From the NCBI RefSeq assembly GCF_036607905.1, contig NZ_CP144555.1:1116001-1180000 (forward strand): a stretch of DNA of 64,000 bases, given 5' to 3'. The notes beneath the pieces are model-generated. The model saw only the letters and a program-made list of their open reading frames with translations. It was not told the origin of the DNA and did not search any database. Numbering within the stretch: position 1 is the first letter of the stretch; each line of letters begins with the position of its first letter. Of this stretch, positions 45,406-55,299 are shown one piece after another. The stretch is from Streptomyces sp. SCSIO 75703 (GTDB lineage Bacteria > Actinomycetota > Actinomycetes > Streptomycetales > Streptomycetaceae). Both the position numbers and the translations under genes were made by a program.

Positions 45406-45738
45406 TCAGGTGGCGCGGCGCTGGCAGCCGACGCAGTACCGGGTGTACGGCAGGATCTCCAGGCGCTCGCCCGGGACCGGCTTGCCGCAGCCGAGACAGG
45501 TGCCGTAGGTGCCGTCCTCCACCCGCGCGAACGCCTCCTCGATCTCCTTGAGCACCCGCTGGATGGCGTCCCGCTGGGCGGACATGAGCTGGTCGTCCAC
45601 CGACAGGGCGCCGGAGTTCTCGCCCAGCGCCTGGAGCTGGGTCATGCGGGTGTTCCGCGCGTGTTCGAGGCGCTGGCGGGCCTCGTGGGCGGTCAGCCGC
45701 TCGGGGCGGGGTTCGATGCGGGAGGCGTCGAGCGACAC
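45406..45738 (-). CDS. TraR/DksA-type zinc-finger protein (2)
   Basis: 110 residues with the same architecture as the downstream paralogue: RLTAHEARQRLEHARNTRMTQLQALGENSG and a helical pair ending at RVEDGTYGTCLGCGKPVPGERLEILPYTRYCVGCQ (C4 zinc finger). The two share the motif order but are not identical, so this is an old duplication. The GTG at 45736-45738 has AAGGA upstream. It is first gene of the traR-traR-mreB-like unit. Confidence 0.88.
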   Translation of the reverse strand: MSLDASRIEPRPERLTAHEARQRLEHARNTRMTQLQALGENSGALSVDDQLMSAQRDAIQRVLKEIEEAFARVEDGTYGTCLGCGKPVPGERLEILPYTRYCVGCQRRAT

Positions 45739-46115
45739 GGTGAGTCCTTCTCTCAGGAGAAACGGAAAGTGGGTACGCGTCAGGCCCCGGGCTCCTGGGA
45801 GGGGGCCCGGGGACGCGTCGGGGTGCCGGAGCCGATAAGGACCGGTCATCCTCAACCATGGACGCCGGCCGCGCGGATTCCCATCGGGCGCAGGCCCCAT
45901 TTGTGCGGGGCTGGAGCATCCACTGCGCCCGGGAGGGCGAGGTGGTATGGGTATGCGGCGCCCCCGAAATGGGGGCCGTGCCCCATCGACCTCGCGCGGG
46001 GGGACATGCAGGGTGGTCGTCGGCTCGGTCGTGATCGAGGACCGCAGCTCCCCGCCGGGGTGCGCGATGACCGACAGTGGAGGCGTACCAGGTCGTGGAA
46101 GGAGGCGTACCCCCG
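45739..46115. promoter_or_regulatory. divergent promoter region with short hairpin
   Basis: 377 bases between the TraR-like operon (minus) and the two-component system (plus). GCCCCC-GAAAT-GGGGGC (45960-45976) is a six-bp hairpin, preceded by TGGTATGGGTATG, which may include a -10-like hexamer. No gene is supported here. Confidence 0.45.
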
Positions 46116-47069
46116 GTGTCCCTGTTCTGGCGGATCTTCGGTCTCAACGCGGTGGTGCTCGGCTCGGCCACGGCGCTGCTGCTGTGGGCGCCGGTGACCG
46201 TCTCCGTCCCGGTGGTGCTGACCGAGGCCGTGATCCTGGTGGTCGGCATGGGGATCATGCTGGTGGCCAACGCGGCCCTGCTGCGCTGGGGCCTGTCCCC
46301 GCTGGACCGGCTGACGAAGCTGATGACCACGGTCGACCTGCTGCGTCCGGGACAGCGGCTGCCGGTCGCGGGCGGCGGCGAGGTGCCGGAGCTGATCCGT
46401 ACCTTCAACGCCATGCTGGACCGGCTGGAGCACGAGCGGGCCACGAGCAGCGCCCGGGTGCTGCTGGCGCAGGAGGCCGAGCGGCGCCGCATCGCGCAGG
46501 AGCTGCACGACGAGGTCGGGCAGAGCATGACCGCGATCCTGCTGGTGCTGGGGCGCTCCGCGGACGACGCCGAGGAGCCGCTGCGGGGGGAACTGCACCA
46601 AGCGCAGGAGATCACCCGGGAGAGTCTGGACGACGTCCGCCGCCTGGTGCGCCGGCTGCGTCCGGGGGTGCTGGACGACCTCGGTCTGATCAGCGCCCTG
46701 ACCTCGCTGACGCACGACTTCGCCACGCACACGGGGCTGCGGGTGGTCCGCCGCTTCGCCTCCGACCTGCCCGCGCTGGACCACGAGACCGAACTGGTCC
46801 TCTACCGTGTGGCCCAGGAGGGCCTGACCAACGCCGCACGTCACGCGGACGCCGAACGGCTGGAGGTGAGCCTCACCCGTGCCGAGGGCGGGGTGGAGCT
46901 GTCCATCGCCGACGACGGCCGCGGCATCGAGGTGGCGTGCGAGGGCGCCGGCATCCGCGGCATGCGGGAGCGGGCCCTGCTCATCGGGGCCTCCCTCGAC
47001 ATCCTTTCGGCACCCGGCGCCGGCACCCGGGTCCGGCTCATCGCACCCGTACCGAGGAAGCAGCCCTGA
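46116..47069 (+). CDS. NarL-type sensor histidine kinase
   Basis: 317 residues. Two N-terminal membrane segments (residues about 5-25 and 30-58) with a very short extracytoplasmic loop are followed by a HAMP-like linker (LSPLDRLTKLMTTVDLLRPGQRLP). The HisKA_3 dimerisation domain contains the phosphorylated His in AQELHDEVGQSMTAILL near residue 140. The C-terminal ATPase has LYRVAQEGLTNAARHA (N box) and IADDGRGIEV. The GTG at 46116 follows GGAAGGAGG. The tiny sensor loop suggests membrane or intracellular signals. It pairs with the response regulator two bases downstream. Confidence 0.92.
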   Translation: MSLFWRIFGLNAVVLGSATALLLWAPVTVSVPVVLTEAVILVVGMGIMLVANAALLRWGLSPLDRLTKLMTTVDLLRPGQRLPVAGGGEVPELIRTFNAMLDRLEHERATSSARVLLAQEAERRRIAQELHDEVGQSMTAILLVLGRSADDAEEPLRGELHQAQEITRESLDDVRRLVRRLRPGVLDDLGLISALTSLTHDFATHTGLRVVRRFASDLPALDHETELVLYRVAQEGLTNAARHADAERLEVSLTRAEGGVELSIADDGRGIEVACEGAGIRGMRERALLIGASLDILSAPGAGTRVRLIAPVPRKQP

Positions 47070-47071
47070 CC

Positions 47072-47809
47072 ATGCCCGACCCGTCCCTGTCCGAGCCGTC
47101 CCCGTCCGGTCCGCCCGGCTCCTGCGAGGCGTCCGCGTCCGGTCCGCCCGAGGCCGGTCCGGCCCCCATCCGGATCCTGCTCGCCGACGACCACGCGCTG
47201 GTGCGCCGCGGCGTGCGCCTCATCCTCGACCGTGAGCCGGACCTCGAAGTGGTCGCCGAGGCCGGGGACGGCGCGGAGGCCATCGAGATGGCGCGCGCCC
47301 ACACCGTGGACCTCGCCGTCCTGGACATCGCCATGCCCCGGCTGACGGGGCTGCAGGCGGCGCGGGAGCTGTCCGCGCTCAAACCGGACCTGCGCATCCT
47401 GATGCTGACGATGCACGACAACGAGCAGTACCTCTTCCAGGCACTGAAGTCGGGCGCGTGCGGATACGTCCTGAAATCGGTGGCCGACCGGGACCTGGTG
47501 GCCGCCTGCCGGGCCGCCATGCGCGACGAACCCTTCCTCTACCCTGGTGCGGTCACCGCGCTCATCCGCAACTACCTGGACCGGGTGCGCCACGGTGAGG
47601 AGACCGCCGACCACATCCTGACGCCCCGCGAGGAGGAAGTCCTGAAGCTCGTCGCGGAGGGCCACTCCTCGAAGGAGATCGCGGAGATCCTCTTCATCAG
47701 CATCAAGACCGTCCAGCGGCACCGCGCCAACCTGCTGCAGAAGCTGGGGCTGCGGGACCGGCTGGAGCTGACCCGCTACGCCATCCGGGCCGGTCTGATC
47801 GAGCCCTGA
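47072..47809 (+). CDS. NarL/FixJ response regulator
   Basis: 245 residues. After a Ser/Pro-rich 30-residue leader comes the receiver domain: LLADDHALVRRG (acidic pocket), LDIAMPRLTG with the phosphoacceptor Asp near residue 89, and LKSVAD with the conserved Lys near 138. The C-terminal LuxR helix-turn-helix is ILTPREEEVLKLVAEGHSSKEIAEILFISIKTVQRHRANLLQKLGL. Its start lies two bases after the kinase stop, so the pair is one operon. Targets are not visible; the disordered membrane protein downstream may belong to the unit. Confidence 0.93.
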   Translation: MPDPSLSEPSPSGPPGSCEASASGPPEAGPAPIRILLADDHALVRRGVRLILDREPDLEVVAEAGDGAEAIEMARAHTVDLAVLDIAMPRLTGLQAARELSALKPDLRILMLTMHDNEQYLFQALKSGACGYVLKSVADRDLVAACRAAMRDEPFLYPGAVTALIRNYLDRVRHGEETADHILTPREEEVLKLVAEGHSSKEIAEILFISIKTVQRHRANLLQKLGLRDRLELTRYAIRAGLIEP

Positions 47810-47917
47810 CCCCACCCGCCCCGAAGCGCCCGGGGCCCTGGTCGTCCACTCCCCGGCCGGCGCCCCGGGTCTCCGTCCGCCACCCGTCCGCGCACCCACC
47901 ACGAAGGGGGACGCACC

Positions 47918-48805
47918 ATGCGCCCCGTACCCAGGGTCCCGCTCCCGGCACGCCCGGGGCCCTCGGCGACGGGTGCGCGCGTCCTGCTCCCTCCGGCCCC
48001 CGGCGGGCCGGAGCGGGGCGCGGCGGGGGCCGTGCCCCAAGCCGCGGTCGGCCGGCCCCTGGCGTACGCCGGCCTGCCGGGCCCGCGGCACGGCGGGGTG
48101 CCCGCCCGCCCACCGGACCCGGGACGGCGGCCCGGCGAGACCGGCACACCGCCCGTCCGGGACACCACCACCGCCACCGCCACCGGCACCGGCACCGGCA
48201 CCGGCACCGGCACCCAGGACGGTGCCGGCGCGCCCGGCGCTCTCGGCGCCCCCCGCGCCCTTCACCTGCCCGGCATGTCAGGCGCCCCCACCCGTCACCC
48301 GATCCGGGTTCGGGCCGGCCACACCGGCCTCGGCGCCCGCACCGCCGCCGCCCGCGTACCCGTACCGGGCCGTCGCCCGGCGGCCGGGCGCGCGCGGCGG
48401 CGCGGCCGGGGGCTCGCCGTGGCCGCGGCGCCATCGGCCGCCGTCGGCACGCTGCTCGCCGTCCTGCTGACCCTGCTTCCCTCGTGGCCCCAGGCCGGTG
48501 CGCGCGTCGCCCCCGGCGGGCCGCTGCCCGCGCACTCGTCGACCGCCGTGCCGCGCCCGGACAGCGGCTACCACCCCGACGACGGCTGCACCGCCACCTG
48601 CGGTGCCCAGGCCCGGCCCCGCCACGACCAGCTCGTGGAGCGCCCGGCCCCGCCCGAGCACCACGCGACCGTCGCCCGCCACCCGGGCAGCGCCACCCGC
48701 GCCGTGCACGGCCGCGGTTCGGCCGCCCCGGTGCCCGTCCCGGTCTCCCCCGGCCGGTCCGCCCACGACCGCGGGCGCGCGCCTCCCGCCCCCTCCGGCA
48801 CCTGA
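47918..48805 (+). CDS. disordered protein with one membrane segment (hypothetical)
   Basis: 295 residues with no family I recognise. The first 160 are Pro/Gly/Arg-rich and include a (Thr-Gly) run near residue 95 made by a (ACCGGC)n hexamer repeat. A single hydrophobic stretch AAVGTLLAVLLTLLP lies near 173-187, with a short Cys-Cys motif (DDGCTATCG) near 225 on the far side. GGGGG stands six bases before the ATG and third codon positions are strongly G/C, both supporting a real gene. It sits between the response regulator and secDF on the same strand. Confidence 0.55.
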   Translation: MRPVPRVPLPARPGPSATGARVLLPPAPGGPERGAAGAVPQAAVGRPLAYAGLPGPRHGGVPARPPDPGRRPGETGTPPVRDTTTATATGTGTGTGTGTQDGAGAPGALGAPRALHLPGMSGAPTRHPIRVRAGHTGLGARTAAARVPVPGRRPAAGRARRRGRGLAVAAAPSAAVGTLLAVLLTLLPSWPQAGARVAPGGPLPAHSSTAVPRPDSGYHPDDGCTATCGAQARPRHDQLVERPAPPEHHATVARHPGSATRAVHGRGSAAPVPVPVSPGRSAHDRGRAPPAPSGT

Positions 48806-48876
48806 GAGAACCCGTCCCTACCCCCAACTCCGCCGCGGCCGCGCAGGCCGCCGCCGTGGCGTGGCCGTCGGAGGCC

Positions 48877-51249
<2,373 letters not shown>

Positions 51250-51266
51250 CGGACCGGCACCCACGA

Positions 51267-51314
51267 CGCGAAGGCCGCGGTCGCGCCCCTCGGGGGCCGG
51301 CCGCGGCCTTCGCG
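51267..51314. terminator. bidirectional terminator
   Basis: CGCGAAGGCCGCGG (51267-51280) and CCGCGGCCTTCGCG (51301-51314) are exact 14-bp complements around a 20-base loop. They lie between the convergent secDF and gntR genes. Confidence 0.85.
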
Positions 51315-51344
51315 GTCACCGCGTCCCGGCGCGGCGACGCGGGG

Positions 51345-52175
51345 TCAGGACATCGGGGCGCCGAAGTGGTCTGCGGCCAGGGTGCGCACCAGGTCCGGGT
51401 CGCCGGCGACGAGCGCGTCCAGCAGGGCCGTGTGCTGGTGGGCGTCGGCGACCAGTTCGGCCCGGGCGCGGGCCGTGGGGGTGCCCGCGGGCGGCCACTG
51501 GGCGCGACGGTGCAGGTCGGCGGCGATGCGGACGAGCTGGTCGTTGCCGGCCAGGGCGAGCAGGGCGTGGTGGAAGGCGCGGTCGGACTCGGCGTAGGCG
51601 ACCGGGCAGCCGGCGGAGGCGGCCCGGACGGTGGCCTCGGCGAGGGGGCGCAGTGCGGCCCAGCGTTCGGCGGGCACGGTCCGGGCCAGCCGCAGCAGGA
51701 CGGGCACCTCGAGCAGGGCGCGGACCTCGGCGAGTTCGGCCAGTTCGCGGGCGCCGCGGAGCACGACGCGGAAGCCGCGGTTGGGGACCACCTCGACGGC
51801 GCCCTCCAGGGCGAGTTGCTGCATCGCCTCGCGCACGGGGGTGGCCGAGACGCCGAACCGTTCGCCGAGCGCGGGCGCCGAGTAGACCTCGCCGGGGCGC
51901 AGTTCGCCGGCGGTGAGCGCGGTGCGCAGGGCCGCGAGGACCTGTCCGCGCACGGAGGAGCGCCGGACCGGGGGGCGCGGGTCGGGCAGCGGCGGTTCCG
52001 CGTGGACGTGTTCGCCGCGGGCGGCGCCGGCCGTGGGGCCCTCGGCGCCGCCCTCGTCGCGGCAGCGGACCGGGCCGCGGTCCGTGGCGCCGGGCTGGGC
52101 CGGGACCCGGACCGGTGCCGGGGTACGGCTCCGCTCGGTCCCCGGCGGGGCGGGGACCTGCGTGCTCGGCTTCAC
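51345..52175 (-). CDS. GntR family regulator (FadR/FCD type)
   Basis: 276 residues. A disordered Pro/Arg-rich leader of about 65 residues precedes the winged helix-turn-helix (RSSVRGQVLAALRTALTAGELRPGEVYSAPALGERFGVSATPVREAMQQLALEGAVEVVPNRGFRV). The FCD effector domain follows to the end (AEVRALLEVPVLLRLA, FHHALLALAGNDQLV, HQHTALLDALVAGD). The GTG at 52175 follows GAGGACGCC; a longer in-frame extension would enter the divergent promoter region. Effector and target are unknown. Confidence 0.87.
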   Translation of the reverse strand: MKPSTQVPAPPGTERSRTPAPVRVPAQPGATDRGPVRCRDEGGAEGPTAGAARGEHVHAEPPLPDPRPPVRRSSVRGQVLAALRTALTAGELRPGEVYSAPALGERFGVSATPVREAMQQLALEGAVEVVPNRGFRVVLRGARELAELAEVRALLEVPVLLRLARTVPAERWAALRPLAEATVRAASAGCPVAYAESDRAFHHALLALAGNDQLVRIAADLHRRAQWPPAGTPTARARAELVADAHQHTALLDALVAGDPDLVRTLAADHFGAPMS

Positions 52176-52285
52176 GGCGTCCTCCTGTGAACGGACGTTT
52201 CGGTACTTGGGGTCATTACGGCGGGTTGTCTCTCCCGCGTCAAGCACGATAAGGGCACGGCGCCCGACTCTTCACCTCGCACGCA

Positions 52286-52311
52286 TTACCGGTAAGGTAA
52301 GGCTTACCTCT
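52286..52311. promoter_or_regulatory. iron box (DmdR/IdeR-type operator)
   Basis: TTACCGGTAA (52286-52295) abuts GGTAAGGCTTACC (52296-52308), giving overlapping GGTAA/TTACC half-sites. TAAGGTAAGGCTTACCTCT (52293-52311) matches the DtxR/IdeR consensus TTAGGTTAGGCTAACCTAA at 14 of 19 positions by my alignment. It lies 78 bases before the FhuF-like gene, so that gene should be repressed when iron is plentiful. Confidence 0.82.
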
Positions 52312-52388
52312 GACTGTCGGGCCTGTCGCCGACCGTCCGTCGTGGTGTCCGTCTGCTCCGTTGCCCCTGACGTGGATCGGTGGTCCGC

Positions 52389-53234
52389 ATGCCTCTCCCC
52401 CGTTCGGCCGTCGCGGCGTCGTACGCGCGCCTGTCGCAGGTGCTGCCGGGGCTGGCCGTGACGGAGCCGGCCGCCGGGGACGCGCTCCCGGCGGGCGGCG
52501 GCTGGGCGGCGGCCGAGGACCTCGCGGCGGGCGGGGCGGTCCTGGAGTCCTTCCTGGCCTGGGACGAGGCCCAGGTGCTGCGGGACTACGGGCGGCGGGC
52601 CCGGCCGGACGTCGTCGCGAGCTTCGGTCTGCACCGGTACGCCTGGCCGGCCTGTCTGCTGATCACCGTGCCATGGTTCCTGCACCGCAGGGTCCCGCGC
52701 TACCCGGTCGCGGACGTGGCCTACGACCGCACCGCCCCGGGCCTCGCGCTGGGCCGGCTGGCCGCGCGCCCGTCCGGCTTCGCCTGCCTGCCCGGCGATC
52801 CGGCCGCCGCGCTGCCCGGCGCCCGGGTGGTCGCCGACGAGGAGGCGCTGCGCGCCGAGGTGCGCACGGCGGTCGCCGAGCACCTGGAGCCGGTGCTCGC
52901 CGGGTTCGGCCCGCGGATGCGGCGGCGGGGACGCGCCCTGTGGGGCATGGCCACCGACGAGGTGGTCGAGGGGCTCTGGTACGTCGCCCACCTGCTCGGC
53001 GAGCAGGAGCGCGCCCGGCGGGAACTGGAGCTGCTGCTGCCGGGGGCGACCGCGCCGTACGTCGGCACGGCGGCCTTCCGGGAGCTGACCGGGCCGGACG
53101 GCGAACCGCTGCACACGCGGGACCGGGCGAGCTGCTGCATGTTCTACACGGTGCGCCCCGAGGACACGTGCGCCACCTGCCCGCGGACCTGCGACACGGA
53201 CCGGGTCAACAAGCTGCCGGCCGCGACCGGCTGA
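52389..53234 (+). CDS. FhuF-like ferric-siderophore reductase ((2Fe-2S)-binding)
   Basis: 281 residues. The C-terminus carries the FhuF [2Fe-2S] ligand pattern CCMFYTVRPEDTCATCPRTC, with the paired Cys and the C-x2-C. The N-terminal domain matches the FhuF/siderophore-interacting fold loosely (ALWGMATDEVVEGLWYVAHLLGEQERAR). Such proteins reduce ferric iron to release it from siderophores in the cytosol. The iron box upstream independently supports a role in iron acquisition. The ATG at 52389 is chosen; a GTG three codons earlier is possible and neither has a strong ribosome site. Confidence 0.87.
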   Translation: MPLPRSAVAASYARLSQVLPGLAVTEPAAGDALPAGGGWAAAEDLAAGGAVLESFLAWDEAQVLRDYGRRARPDVVASFGLHRYAWPACLLITVPWFLHRRVPRYPVADVAYDRTAPGLALGRLAARPSGFACLPGDPAAALPGARVVADEEALRAEVRTAVAEHLEPVLAGFGPRMRRRGRALWGMATDEVVEGLWYVAHLLGEQERARRELELLLPGATAPYVGTAAFRELTGPDGEPLHTRDRASCCMFYTVRPEDTCATCPRTCDTDRVNKLPAATG

Positions 53235-53331
53235 CGGACCCTCGGGTACGCGGGCGGGACCGGGGTCCGCTAGGATCCGTCCGGGTTGTTTCACAACTTT
53301 CCCACGCGTCGCGGGAACTTTCTGCGGAACC

Positions 53332-53348
53332 ACCCGTACGGGTAGTCT
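53332..53348 (+). promoter_or_regulatory. palindrome plus -10-like element upstream of DUF2637 gene
   Basis: ACCCGTACGGGT (53332-53343) is a perfect 12-bp palindrome ending where TAGTCT (53343-53348), a -10-like hexamer, begins; TTTCTG lies 18 bases upstream as a possible -35. The leader to the ATG at 53517 would be about 160 bases. Bases 53235-53516 otherwise hold no gene. Confidence 0.45.
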
Positions 53349-53516
53349 TATTCGAACTCAACTCCCGCCCCTCATGCGGCAGTTCGAGCAGATCGCCGCC
53401 CTGGGCGCCCCCTCGCACCCCCTTGGCGGCCTCTTGTCCCGAAACCCCCTGAGGGCCGGTGGGTTTGGGCCACCATGGCGGGCGTTACGCCCTATCCCAA
53501 TGCAAGGGACCCCCAG

Positions 53517-54569
53517 ATGAGATTGACCGACATATCGCTGAACTGGCTGCTGCCGGGAGCCGTGCTGCTCCTCGGCATGCTGGCGGCGGTGGCGGTGCTG
53601 GCGCGCGGCAAGCGATCCTCGGGCAAGGACGCGGGCGCGGAAGACTCGTGGGAGCGCGCCGAGGAGCGGCGCCGGCGCAAGGAGGCGCTCTACGGCACCG
53701 TCTCCTACATCCTGCTCTTCTGCTGCGCGGCGGTCGCCGCCGCGCTCTCCTTCCACGGTCTGGTCGGCTTCGGCGAGCAGAACCTCGGCCTGAGCGACGG
53801 CTGGCAGTACCTGGTGCCGTTCGGGCTGGACGGAGCGGCCATGTTCTGCTCCGTGCTCGCGGTGCGCGAGGCCAGCCACGGTGACGCGGCGCTCGGTTCC
53901 CGCATACTCGTGTGGACCTTCGCCTTCGCCGCCGCCTGGTTCAACTGGGTGCACGCGCCCAGGGGTCTCGGGCACGCGGGCGCCCCGCACTTCTTCGCGG
54001 GCATGTCCCTCTCGGCGGCGGTCCTCTTCGACCGCGCCCTGAAGCAGACCCGCCGGGCGGCGCTGCGCGAGCAGGGCCTGGTGCCGCGCCCGCTGCCGCA
54101 GATCCGCATCGTGCGCTGGCTGCGGGCCCCCCGCGAGACCTACCGCGCCTGGTCGCTGATGCTGCTGGAGGGCGTGCGCAGTCTGGACGAGGCGGTCGAG
54201 GAGGTGCGCGACGACCGGCGCCGCAAGGACGAGGACCGGCAGCGCCGGCGCGACCACGAGCGTCTGGAGCGGGCCCGCATCAAGGCGATCAGCCGCGGCC
54301 ACCGGGGCTGGCCGGGCCGGGGCGGGCGCCAGGTCGAGGTGGAGGTGCAGGCGGTGGAGCGAGGCTCGGACCGCACCGCAGCGGAGCCTGCCATACAGGC
54401 GTCCGAACAGCTTCCGCCCGTACCCCAGCGTCCCTCCCTCCAGCCGGTGCGCAGCGGAGCCGCTGACGCCATGACCGTCGACCTCACCGCGGAGGACGAC
54501 ACCCAGGCCCTGCCGCGCCTGGACTCCCTGGAGCGCAAGCTCAAGGACCTGGAACAGCAGTTCGGCTAG
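53517..54569 (+). CDS. DUF2637 (SpdB-like) membrane protein
   Basis: 350 residues with four to five membrane segments: residues about 9-29, then a basic linker, then YGTVSYILLFCCAAVAAALSF, LVPFGLDGAAMFCSVLAV and VWTFAFAAAWFNWVHAP. This is the DUF2637 pattern of actinomycete proteins related to plasmid spread proteins (SpdB). The C-terminal 150 residues are charged (DDRRRKDEDRQRRRDHERLERARIK) and end in a short coiled coil (LERKLKDLEQQFG). No plasmid genes are nearby, so a chromosomal role is likely. An ATG at 53475 is an alternative start without a better ribosome site. Confidence 0.82.
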   Translation: MRLTDISLNWLLPGAVLLLGMLAAVAVLARGKRSSGKDAGAEDSWERAEERRRRKEALYGTVSYILLFCCAAVAAALSFHGLVGFGEQNLGLSDGWQYLVPFGLDGAAMFCSVLAVREASHGDAALGSRILVWTFAFAAAWFNWVHAPRGLGHAGAPHFFAGMSLSAAVLFDRALKQTRRAALREQGLVPRPLPQIRIVRWLRAPRETYRAWSLMLLEGVRSLDEAVEEVRDDRRRKDEDRQRRRDHERLERARIKAISRGHRGWPGRGGRQVEVEVQAVERGSDRTAAEPAIQASEQLPPVPQRPSLQPVRSGAADAMTVDLTAEDDTQALPRLDSLERKLKDLEQQFG

Positions 54570-54610
54570 GACGACCCGGCGGCGACGTCGCCGCGCACGG
54601 CCGCCACGAG

Positions 54611-54635
54611 GGGGCGTGACCACCTGTCACGCCCC
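54611..54635. terminator. bidirectional terminator
   Basis: GGGGCGTGAC (54611-54620), loop CACCT, GTCACGCCCC (54626-54635): a perfect ten-bp stem between the convergent DUF2637 and RsbW-like genes. Confidence 0.85.
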
Positions 54636-54656
54636 TTCGGCGTTCCCGGCCCCCGG

Positions 54657-55073
54657 TCACGGGGCCGGTTCCGGCTCCGGTTCCTCCGGGTCCAGTTCGA
54701 ACCAGACCGACTTGCCGACCGGATGCCGCCGCACCCCCCAGGAACCGGCGAGGGAGCGCACCAGCACCAGTCCCCGTCCGCCCGTGCCCTCGTGGGGTCC
54801 CGCGGGCCGGGGCCGGGGCGGCGCCCCGGCGAAGTCCCGTACCTCCACCCGCAGTCCGCGCGGGCCGACGGCGGCCGTGAGCACCGCGTCGTCGCCGGTG
54901 TGCACCAGGGCGTTGGTGACCAGTTCGCTGGCGAGCAGTTCCGCCGTCTGCGACCGGCCCGGCTTGCCCCAGTGCCGCAGCAGTTCGCGCAGCGCCCGGC
55001 GGGCCTCGGGCACCGCCCGCGGGTCCTCCCGGCCCAGTCTGCGCCTGAGGTGTGCTACCGCCTGCCTCTCCAT
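54657..55073 (-). CDS. RsbW-like anti-sigma factor ATPase
   Basis: 138-residue GHKL-type ATP-binding protein. SQTAELLASELVTNALVHTG supplies the N-box Glu/Asn, RVEVRDFAGAPPRP the G1 box and GTGGRGLVLVRSLAGSWGV the ATP lid. Streptomyces carry many such small kinases, which bind sigma factors or anti-anti-sigma factors or modulate signalling; the partner is not encoded alongside. The ATG at 55073 with a GGGGGAC site is chosen; the frame continues upstream without similarity. Confidence 0.85.
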   Translation of the reverse strand: MERQAVAHLRRRLGREDPRAVPEARRALRELLRHWGKPGRSQTAELLASELVTNALVHTGDDAVLTAAVGPRGLRVEVRDFAGAPPRPRPAGPHEGTGGRGLVLVRSLAGSWGVRRHPVGKSVWFELDPEEPEPEPAP

Positions 55074-55299
55074 GTCCCCCGTCCGCGTGGCGATGTCGGT
55101 GTCCCTTCTCGTCGGCCTCCCCGGGCCCCGGGGTCTCCCGGACGCCCTCGGAGTTCGTCGGGTCCTTCTCGAACTCGTACGCGTACCCGGGGAGATCCCT
55201 GCCCGAAGCGGGCGCCCGGCAGTCCTGCCGGGGCGGCGGCACACGTTTGCTCGGCCACGGCCGGGGCGAAGTGGCCGGTTCCGTGCGGTGCCGGCCCCG

